From assembly GCA_902796705.1 (NCBI GenBank), contig CADBQF010000407.1, positions 1-7,349 on the forward strand: DNA of 7,349 nt, given 5' to 3'. The DNA comes from Ruminococcus flavefaciens. GTDB taxonomy: Bacteria; Bacillota; Clostridia; Oscillospirales; Ruminococcaceae. Made by a program: the position numbers and the translations under genes. The notes below the pieces were generated by a model, which worked only from the letters and a program-made list of their open reading frames with translations, was not told where the DNA came from and did no database searches. Positions within the stretch are counted from its first letter, which is position 1, and every line of letters starts with the position of its first letter. Positions 1 through 5,325 of this stretch are shown piece after piece.

Positions 1-10
1 CATAAGACTC

Positions 11-17
11 AAGGAGG
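11..17 (+). promoter_or_regulatory. Ribosome binding site of the 48-aa gene
   Basis: AAGGAGG, a near-perfect Shine-Dalgarno sequence, ends 9 nt before the ATG at 27. It is the main support for calling this short frame a real gene. A TAA at 3-5 could be the stop of a gene further upstream, which would make this an internal operon gene, but the window is too short on this side to tell. Confidence 0.7.
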
Positions 18-26
18 AAAAAACAA

Positions 27-173
27 ATGAAACACTACTATACAGTTGAGATCGTAAACGTAAGATTCGGAGACAGACGCAGGGTGATGGTAAAGGCAGG
101 TTCGGAATCAGAAGCGTATGACAATGCAATAGTTTTCTGCGGTGAGAGGATAGCCGCAGTGTGGAGGATGTGA
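27..173 (+). CDS. 48-aa hypothetical protein in antitoxin position before mazF-like gene
   Basis: This is a complete short gene from ATG 27 to TGA 171-173, preceded by AAGGAGG at 11-17. I do not recognise the product. It starts MKHYYTVEIVNVRF, has an arginine cluster (GDRRR) near residues 15-19, then VMVKAGSESEAYDNAI and a C-terminal GERIAAVWRM. The pattern suggests two beta strands followed by a helix rich in small and acidic residues, loosely like DpnD/PcfM-type small mobile-element proteins; that resemblance is weak. It ends 5 nt before the toxin start, the usual place for an antitoxin. However, it shows no MazE-like N-terminal AbrB or ribbon-helix-helix pattern and no long acidic tail. 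It could be an unusual antitoxin, a regulator, or an unrelated element protein. Confidence 0.65.
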   Translation: MKHYYTVEIVNVRFGDRRRVMVKAGSESEAYDNAIVFCGERIAAVWRM

Positions 174-178
174 GCATT

Positions 179-538
179 ATGAAGGTTAGACGAGGCGATA
201 TTTACTACATCAATATAGAAAGTACAGGTCAGACGGTAGGCTCAGAGCAGTCGGGGAGCAGACCTGCGGTGGTCATTCAGAATGATACAGGCAACGAATA
301 CTCACCAACAACAATAGTTGCATTTATCACTACAAGAAAAAAGGCTATCCTGCCCACCCATGTGCGCTTGCATACAAACAGACTCTTCTATCCCTCTACT
401 GCCCTGCTGGAGCAGATAAGAACGGTGTCAAAGGACAGGCTGGAAAGATACATCGGAACACTGAGCGAAGCTGAGATGAGAAAGATAGACAAAGCACTAA
501 AGATAAGCCTTGAGCTATACGGAAAGGAGAAGAAATAA
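179..538 (+). CDS. mazF: MazF/PemK-family endoribonuclease toxin (EndoA-like)
   Basis: The 119-aa protein resembles Bacillus EndoA/MazF almost end to end: MKVRRGDIYYI at the N-terminus, VGSEQSGSRPAVVIQND at residues 20-36, SPTTIVAFIT at 42-51, LPTHV at 58-62 and LLEQIRTVSKDRL in the C-terminal half. R28 and T51 align with the catalytic Arg25 and Thr48 of B. subtilis MazF, so the enzyme looks active. Family members are sequence-specific, ribosome-independent mRNA interferases in the cytoplasm, normally neutralised by MazE. The start chosen is ATG 179, with GGAGG at 163-167, 11 nt upstream. The longer GTG 161 start would place that Shine-Dalgarno inside the gene and adds residues absent from the family. 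No MazE is recognisable upstream; a 48-aa unrelated protein is there instead. The stop codon shares one base with the helicase start (TAATG), indicating translational coupling. Confidence 0.92.
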   Translation: MKVRRGDIYYINIESTGQTVGSEQSGSRPAVVIQNDTGNEYSPTTIVAFITTRKKAILPTHVRLHTNRLFYPSTALLEQIRTVSKDRLERYIGTLSEAEMRKIDKALKISLELYGKEKK

Positions 539-2490
539 TGTACGAGATGATCCAAAGTGATACATACCCCCTAGCTGACAGCACAAGGGCTTTCTTTGAG
601 AAAGCAGCTGATACGGGTCTGGAACTCCGTCAGGGTCAGGTGGATATGGCGCTGGAGATATGTGAAGCGATAAAGGAACACAAGCCCCTTGCTGTTGAAG
701 CAGAGGTCGGCATCGGTAAATCCTATGCATATCTTGTACCTGCTGTGACAGAGTATTCGATATCACACAAGCAGATCGTTATTGCTACCTCCACCATAGC
801 CTTGCAGGAGCAGCTTATGAAGGACACCGAGAGTGTAATGAAAATGACCGGTATCAGCATTAATATCACTGTGGCAAAGGGTATGAGGAACTACCTCTGC
901 CCCAGGCGGCTTGAGAATGCTGTAAGAAAGCAGAAGAACTCTGAGATATTCAGAGACATCTCAGCTATGATGAAAAAGAAAGGCTCGGACAGAGCATCAA
1001 TGGGAATCAACGTTCCCGATAAGGTATGGGAGCTTGTGAATGTTCAGAACTACGGCGAGAAATGCCACAACTGCATGATGAAAAGCCGATGCGAATACTA
1101 CGCATTAAGAGAACGTCTGAGAAAGAGTCACGGCGTAGTTATATGCAATCAAAATATGCTGGTAGCGCATATGCAGAATCTCAGCACAGGCGGCAGAGGA
1201 TTATTCAACTCCGACGGCGGTATGGTCATCATAGATGAAGCACATAACCTTGAAAGTAAGTTCCGTGATGCGTTCACGACCTCTTTCAGCCGTGACGAGC
1301 TTGAAACTATCGTCAGGAATTGTTCCTCAAAAGCTCCAAGCAGAAAAAAGGCAGAGGTCGGGAAATACGCCGATGACACGATAGAATATATTGAACAGCT
1401 GTACAAGCATCTGGTTCGGCAGGTCAGTGAGCAGAGAAAAACTAACGATGCCGATACCACGACCTACTACCTGCTGATGGACAGCTTCACCAAAGAGATA
1501 CTGAAGGTGATCTACAAAAGGTTAGTCAGGCTTGAAGAAAGCTCAAGGACGACCCTTTCATATGCCACAGAGTTCTTAAAGTCAGTCATCAACATTACAG
1601 GCGAAAACATCGTCTGGCTTGAAATGGACAGCAAACTGAGGATATGCACCTGCCGCAAGGAGATACGTCGGCAGATAAACAGTATGCTGTTCCCGTTCGG
1701 TAAGACGACCGTGCTGACCTCGGCAACTATCTCAGACAAGAGCGAAGGCAGTCCGATAGACAAGTGCCGATATTTCCTGCACAATATTGCGTTTCCGGTA
1801 GTCGGTCTTGTATCCGAACCAAAGCGTTCACCGTTCAATTACGATGAGAATACAATGCTGTACTGTTCAAGCAAGCTGCCATATCCCAATCAGGAGAACA
1901 GGCAGCTGTACAGAGAACAGTCCATAGCGGAGATAGTTAAGCTCCTGAATATAACCCACGGCAGGACCCTTATTCTCTTTACTGCAAAAGAGGATATGGA
2001 ATACGTCTACAAGAAACTCAGCAACAAGCATCTGCCCTACAAGATACTTATGCAGGGCAAGGGCTCCTCGCAGGCGCATCAGCTTGATAAGTTCAAGAGC
2101 GATGTTGACTCAGTTATCCTCGGCACAGGCACCTACTGGGAGGGCATCAATGTTGAGGGCGAGTCGCTGTCACAGGTCATCATCTTCAAGCTGCCATTTC
2201 CCGTTCCCGATCCGATCATCGACTACAAGATGTCACTTGCAGATGATAATGTCAGGGACGTGGCTGTTCCAGAGATGATAATCAAGCTCAAGCAGGGTGC
2301 AGGCAGGCTGATACGTTCATCAAGTGACAAAGGAATTGTGTCGATACTCGACCCGAGAGCAAGCAGCCGTGAGAGCAAGTCGTATCGAGAGACTATCCTG
2401 AACGCTCTGAGCGAAAAGAACTGCACCGAGGATATTGACGAGCTGACAGCATTCTGGAACAGACTAACTGAAATCAAGGAGGCGGTATGA
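538..2490 (+). CDS. DinG/XPD-type ATP-dependent DNA helicase with Fe-S cluster
   Basis: This is a complete 650-aa superfamily 2 helicase of the DinG/XPD/Rad3 type. A Q-motif-like RQGQ lies at 31-34, Walker A (EVGIGKS) at 56-62, the DEAH box at 233-236, motif III TSATI at 394-398, the motif V region GTGTYWEGINVEG at 529-541 and motif VI QGAGRLIR at 586-593. Four cysteines, C121 (after NYL), C176, C179 and C185, match the Fe-S cluster ligands of XPD/DinG. Such enzymes unwind DNA 5' to 3' and act on D-loops, R-loops and forked DNA. The DnaQ-like exonuclease domain found at the N-terminus of some Firmicute DinG proteins is absent. ATG 538 overlaps the toxin stop by one base and is preceded by AAAGGAG at 523-529. 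Gene order suggests a role in the mobile element's DNA processing rather than as the chromosomal dinG; that is inference. All motifs appear intact. Confidence 0.93.
   Translation: MYEMIQSDTYPLADSTRAFFEKAADTGLELRQGQVDMALEICEAIKEHKPLAVEAEVGIGKSYAYLVPAVTEYSISHKQIVIATSTIALQEQLMKDTESVMKMTGISINITVAKGMRNYLCPRRLENAVRKQKNSEIFRDISAMMKKKGSDRASMGINVPDKVWELVNVQNYGEKCHNCMMKSRCEYYALRERLRKSHGVVICNQNMLVAHMQNLSTGGRGLFNSDGGMVIIDEAHNLESKFRDAFTTSFSRDELETIVRNCSSKAPSRKKAEVGKYADDTIEYIEQLYKHLVRQVSEQRKTNDADTTTYYLLMDSFTKEILKVIYKRLVRLEESSRTTLSYATEFLKSVINITGENIVWLEMDSKLRICTCRKEIRRQINSMLFPFGKTTVLTSATISDKSEGSPIDKCRYFLHNIAFPVVGLVSEPKRSPFNYDENTMLYCSSKLPYPNQENRQLYREQSIAEIVKLLNITHGRTLILFTAKEDMEYVYKKLSNKHLPYKILMQGKGSSQAHQLDKFKSDVDSVILGTGTYWEGINVEGESLSQVIIFKLPFPVPDPIIDYKMSLADDNVRDVAVPEMIIKLKQGAGRLIRSSSDKGIVSILDPRASSRESKSYRETILNALSEKNCTEDIDELTAFWNRLTEIKEAV
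2476..2482 (+). promoter_or_regulatory. Ribosome binding site inside helicase 3' end
   Basis: AAGGAGG lies within the last helicase codons. It is 4 nt from ATG 2487 and 7 nt from ATG 2490, so the second of the two adjacent ATG codons has the better spacing. It shows that the next small frame is a real translated gene coupled to the helicase. Confidence 0.7.
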
Positions 2491-2669
2491 TGGATATGAA
2501 GCTATACGGACAGGCAGATTTTCTCTATGCGGTGAGCAGACAGATACTCGAAAGACTGTTCAGCAATGGTCTCATTACCGAGGAACAGAAAGCAAGGGCA
2601 GATGAGCTCAACCGCAAGACCATTTTTGAAAAATACCCGTCAATCGCAGATCTGGAGGTGAGCGCATGA
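2487..2669 (+). CDS. 60-aa SHOCT-like small protein
   Basis: This small acidic/basic helical protein overlaps the helicase stop by ATGA. Translation may start at ATG 2487 (60 aa) or, with better Shine-Dalgarno spacing, at ATG 2490 (59 aa). Residues 20-43, ILERLFSNGLITEEQ followed by KARADELNR, fit the SHOCT-type short helical hairpin (Leu-rich helix, Gly-Leu/Ile-Thr-Glu-Glu turn, Lys/Leu-rich helix). SHOCT-like small proteins are commonly encoded just before serine recombinases in clostridial mobile elements, according to my general knowledge of such loci. The molecular role is unknown; the hairpin is thought to mediate protein contacts. There is no signal peptide or membrane segment. The match is by pattern only, so the family name is tentative, but the gene itself is well supported by its ribosome binding site and by overlaps at both ends. 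Confidence 0.75.
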   Translation: MMDMKLYGQADFLYAVSRQILERLFSNGLITEEQKARADELNRKTIFEKYPSIADLEVSA

Positions 2670-2773
2670 TACAGTTCATAGCTGGAACTATTGTTGGCAG
2701 TCTTGCCGGTATTACGGTGATGTGCCTCTGCATAGCGGCAGGCAGAGCCGATGAGCAGGCAGGGATAAGGTAG
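2666..2773 (+). CDS. 35-aa membrane microprotein, DUF3789-like
   Basis: ATG 2666 overlaps the preceding stop by ATGA and has GGAGG at 2654-2658 with 7-nt spacing, so this very short frame is very likely translated. The product starts MIQFIAGTIVGSLAGITVMC, continues LCIAAGRAD and ends in a short polar tail. It is one transmembrane helix with small-residue GxxxG-like spacing (G7, G11, G15) and a Cys-Leu-Cys motif at residues 20-22, followed by the AAGRAD motif. This matches my recollection of DUF3789 proteins, tiny single-helix proteins of Firmicute mobile elements with no assigned function. The likely topology is a membrane-embedded N-terminus with a short soluble C-terminus. It is the last gene of the first operon. 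Confidence 0.75.
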   Translation: MIQFIAGTIVGSLAGITVMCLCIAAGRADEQAGIR

Positions 2774-2787
2774 CCTGCAAAGGAAAA

Positions 2788-2809
2788 CCGCCCGATTATC
2801 GTCGGGCGG
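2788..2809. terminator. GC-rich perfect hairpin after the first operon
   Basis: CCGCCCGA (2788-2795), loop TTATCG, TCGGGCGG (2802-2809) form a perfect 8-bp stem 14 nt after the DUF3789-like stop. On the plus strand the stem is followed by CTGGTACATA, with no T-run. On the minus strand it is followed by TTTTCC (complement of 2782-2787). It could therefore be a weak or factor-assisted terminator or an mRNA 3' stabiliser for the plus operon, or a terminator for leftward transcription. Placement between two operons favours a 3'-end function. Confidence 0.5.
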
Positions 2810-2830
2810 CTGGTACATATAGTCGCATTT

Positions 2831-2891
2831 CCACAAAAAGCGGTCATCTATTTCGTGTACAAGAGTGATTACATTCCGCAGTTTTTTGTGG
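2831..2891. repeat. Imperfect inverted repeat upstream of recombinase operon
   Basis: The left arm CCACAAAAAGCGG (2831-2843) is matched in inverted orientation by CCGCAGTTTTTTGTGG (2876-2891): GTGG/CCAC, the A/T run and GCGG/CCGC pair, with three extra bases in the right arm. The arms are separated by 32 nt, and a TGTACA palindrome (2856-2861) lies close to the dyad centre. The right arm sits directly between the candidate -35 and -10 of the recombinase promoter. This arrangement could be an operator with two half-sites, a recombinase or accessory-factor binding region, or an RNA hairpin. Confidence 0.5.
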
Positions 2892-2897
2892 TATCAT
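2868..2897 (+). promoter_or_regulatory. Candidate sigma-70 type promoter of recombinase operon
   Basis: ATTACA (2868-2873; four of six matches to TTGACA) and TATCAT (2892-2897; five of six matches to TATAAT) are separated by 18 bp, and the start codon follows 24 nt after the -10. The spacer is occupied by the right arm of the inverted repeat, which suggests repression by a bound factor or by the recombinase itself. The -35 is imperfect, so this is a tentative call. Confidence 0.35.
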
Positions 2898-2921
2898 TTA
2901 GTTCTGAAAGGAAGTGATGAA

Positions 2922-4460
2922 ATGTCACGAATGATAGTGATACCGCCTTTCTCGGACAGATCGGGAGCAAAGATACGAGTTGCTGCCTACTGCCGTGTTT
3001 CGACCAATCATTCCGATCAGGAGAATTCCTACGAAACGCAGGTCAGATATTTCTCATCACTGTATAACGGTTCGCAGACAGAGGAACTTGTGGGTATATA
3101 CGCCGACGAGGGCATCTCGGGAACAAGTCTCAGCAACAGAGTGAGCTTCATAAAGATGATGCAGGACTGCCGCAAGGGAAAGATCGACCGTATCGTTACC
3201 AAGTCGGTCAGCAGATTTGCAAGGAATACCAAGGACTGTCTTGTGGCTATCCGGGAGCTGAAAGACTTAGGAATAACCGTCAGCTTCGAGAAGGAGAACA
3301 TAGACACCTCAAGGCTCTCCGATGAGATGATGATAACCATCATGGGCGGTCTTGCACAGGAGGAGTCGCACTCCATATCCAACAATGTACGCTGGGGCTT
3401 TAAGAAACGAATGGCTAACGGAACACTCGGTCATGCAAGAGTACCATACGGCTACAAAAGCGACCCGAAAACCGGTATGCTTATCATAGACAGAAAAACA
3501 GCAAGGATAGTCCGCAGGATATTCGATATGTATATAAACGGCTGCGGAGCAAACAGGATAGCACACATTCTGAACGATGAAAAGATACCCTCGCCCACAG
3601 GGATAAGCTGGAACAACATAACCATTCTCAAAATGATACGTCAGGAAAAGTATATCGGAGACACGATGTGGCAAAAGACATATTCGGAATTTATGGGACC
3701 CTACTTCCAGATAAACCGCGGGCAGCTGCCAAAATACTACATCCAGAACAGCCACACAGCCATAATCGACCGTGAGACCTTTGAGCTTGCCAACAGGGTG
3801 ATGAAGGAGAGAACGAACAAGGCAAAACATAAAACCAAGTCACCCTTCAGGCAGAAGGTCTTCTGCGGAAAATGCGGACATAATTTCGGATATGCTAATC
3901 GTAAAAACACCAGCTGCTGGATATGCAGTCACAGATACAATATATCGGAACCTTGTGACAACCCCGATGTCTATGACACCGAGCTTAATGATGCGTTCTC
4001 TGCTCTGTGTGAAAAGCTCCATGCACACGGAAAACCGATATTCGCAAGAGCCCTGGAACAGCTCCAACTGCTCGAAAGGATGAGCCAGAACGGAACTGTT
4101 ACCACAGCGAGCCTATATGAGCAGATAGCAGAGATCAAAGATCAAAAGCACAGGCTCGCCGAGCTTCGCACCAAGGGGTATGTCTCCGATGAGAAGTATG
4201 CTGAAATGGAATCGGATATGGATAACAGGATAGTCAAGCTCTCTGTAATGATCGACAAGGCAAACGAAGAAAAGGATCCTGCATTCACTGAGCTGCCGAT
4301 GCTTTCGGACTTGTTCGCCGGTTTCGACGGCACGGAGGGATACCGCCTGAGAATCCTATCCGAGGCGGTGGAGAGGATAACGGTGCGTGACAAAACGATC
4401 ACCTTTGAGCTCATCGGCGGTATGAGATTTACCGAAAGGACAGATGCTTATGATACATAA
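2922..4460 (+). CDS. Large serine recombinase 1 (site-specific integrase)
   Basis: This is a complete 512-aa large serine recombinase. The resolvase catalytic domain occupies about residues 18-165, with YCRVST (R25, nucleophile S27), YADEGISGT at 60-68 and SRFARN at 97-102. The recombinase DNA-binding domain follows (PYGY at 175-178 to about 300). A zinc ribbon is formed by CGKC (C315, C318) with C332/C335 and C345, then a coiled-coil-like segment at about 395-450 and a beta-rich tail. Enzymes of this family cut both DNA partners through a phosphoserine link and rejoin them at attachment sites. ATG 2922 is chosen because AAAGGAAG (2907-2914) lies 7 nt upstream; the GTG at 2865 would add 19 residues with no family support and would run through the promoter region. 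Its last 11 nt overlap the next gene. All catalytic landmarks are present. Confidence 0.93.
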   Translation: MSRMIVIPPFSDRSGAKIRVAAYCRVSTNHSDQENSYETQVRYFSSLYNGSQTEELVGIYADEGISGTSLSNRVSFIKMMQDCRKGKIDRIVTKSVSRFARNTKDCLVAIRELKDLGITVSFEKENIDTSRLSDEMMITIMGGLAQEESHSISNNVRWGFKKRMANGTLGHARVPYGYKSDPKTGMLIIDRKTARIVRRIFDMYINGCGANRIAHILNDEKIPSPTGISWNNITILKMIRQEKYIGDTMWQKTYSEFMGPYFQINRGQLPKYYIQNSHTAIIDRETFELANRVMKERTNKAKHKTKSPFRQKVFCGKCGHNFGYANRKNTSCWICSHRYNISEPCDNPDVYDTELNDAFSALCEKLHAHGKPIFARALEQLQLLERMSQNGTVTTASLYEQIAEIKDQKHRLAELRTKGYVSDEKYAEMESDMDNRIVKLSVMIDKANEEKDPAFTELPMLSDLFAGFDGTEGYRLRILSEAVERITVRDKTITFELIGGMRFTERTDAYDT

Positions 4461-5325
4461 GAGAAAGATACCCTACGGATATATGATGCGGCGTGGAAAA
4501 ATAGTCATAGACGAAAACGAAGCACAGACCGTCAGAAAGATATTTGAGCTTTCGGCATCGGGCAGATCGGGCGGCGAGATAATACAGCAGCTCGATGCCG
4601 GAAATGATGATTACTGGAATGATGAAAAGAACAAACTGATAGACAAGGTACACGGCATCCTCAGAAAAGAATACTACTGCGGAAGTGACGATCTGCCAGA
4701 AATCATCTCTAAAGACCTGTTTGATATGTCAAGAGAATCTACAAAAAATAGAGACCACTTTCACAGCCCAAACCAGACAAAGGTACCTATAAAATATGTT
4801 TGCTGTGCCGTATGCGGAAGTCCGTTTTTCAGGGGAAGAAACACCCGTGACCTCAGGTGGAAATGCAAGAACCCGAACTGCATCAACCATACAGGCGGAA
4901 TACGTGAGAGTGATCTGAACTATCAGCTCACCGCAATACTTCAAAGAGTTCAGGCAGACAACAGCCTGATGGACATAGGACCCGAGCCTATCCGATACGA
5001 ACCGACAATTGCTGTTCGCAAGGGCGAGAACGAGGTGCTGATGCGCTGTCATGTGAAGCCCATCGACGATGAAAGGATTCGGCGTGAGATCATAGAGCTT
5101 GCATCCCTCAAATATGACTGCATAAGCTACAGCAGAGCTCCTGCTCAGACGGCTGAATTGAAGGAGCTGCTGAACAGAATGGGGGGAATAGACAGTATTG
5201 ACACCGGACTTATCCGAGCGACGATGAAAAAGGTACTTATCTGCGACGATGAAAGTGTCACCACAGAGTTTATAAACGGCAAACAAATACACTATGAAAA
5301 GGAGAATGACCATGAACACCCATAA
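4450..5325 (+). CDS. Catalytic-domain-less serine recombinase paralogue (middle gene)
   Basis: This 291-aa protein starts directly in the recombinase domain: HKRKIPYGYMMRRGKIVID at residues 3-21 aligns with the region around residue 171 of the first recombinase (PYGY, then an I/V-rich stretch and VRKIF versus VRRIF). A zinc ribbon follows (C118/C119, C122, C139, C144), then a C-terminal region ending in ITFE-like beta strands (VTTEFINGKQI). The N-terminal resolvase domain, with its serine nucleophile and arginines, is entirely absent, so it cannot catalyse strand exchange alone. It is not obvious decay: the frame is open, ATG 4450 has AAAGGA at 4435-4440 with 9-nt spacing, and it overlaps both neighbours. 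An ATG at 4444 is a poorer alternative. A role as a DNA-binding partner, architectural subunit or directionality factor for the flanking recombinases is inference. Confidence 0.88.
   Translation: MIHKRKIPYGYMMRRGKIVIDENEAQTVRKIFELSASGRSGGEIIQQLDAGNDDYWNDEKNKLIDKVHGILRKEYYCGSDDLPEIISKDLFDMSRESTKNRDHFHSPNQTKVPIKYVCCAVCGSPFFRGRNTRDLRWKCKNPNCINHTGGIRESDLNYQLTAILQRVQADNSLMDIGPEPIRYEPTIAVRKGENEVLMRCHVKPIDDERIRREIIELASLKYDCISYSRAPAQTAELKELLNRMGGIDSIDTGLIRATMKKVLICDDESVTTEFINGKQIHYEKENDHEHP

Noticed and set aside
161..178. GTG 161 as the start of the MazF-like gene
   Set aside because: It would put the GGAGG at 163-167 inside the gene and add six residues before the family's conserved N-terminal MKVRRGD-type start; ATG 179 fits both signals.
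206..565. Cluster of TACAT sites (206, 449, 561), the target of Bacillus MazF, in the toxin and helicase message
   Set aside because: The same pentamer occurs elsewhere in the window (for example 2814, 2870, 3738, 4454), often from Tyr-Ile-type codons, and the specificity of this toxin is unknown; not enough to claim self-cleavage.
2865..2921. GTG 2865 as the start of the first recombinase
   Set aside because: The 19 extra residues do not resemble the family, the stretch contains the inverted repeat and candidate promoter, and ATG 2922 has a well-placed AAAGGAAG.
3309..3830. 173-aa open frame on the minus strand
   Set aside because: It is antisense to the catalytic and recombinase domains of the first recombinase, with no recognisable family; treated as a shadow.
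4444..5325. Middle recombinase gene as a frameshifted piece of its neighbour
   Set aside because: The preceding recombinase already has its own complete recombinase domain, zinc ribbon and C-terminus, and the middle gene has its own ribosome binding site; it is a separate paralogue.
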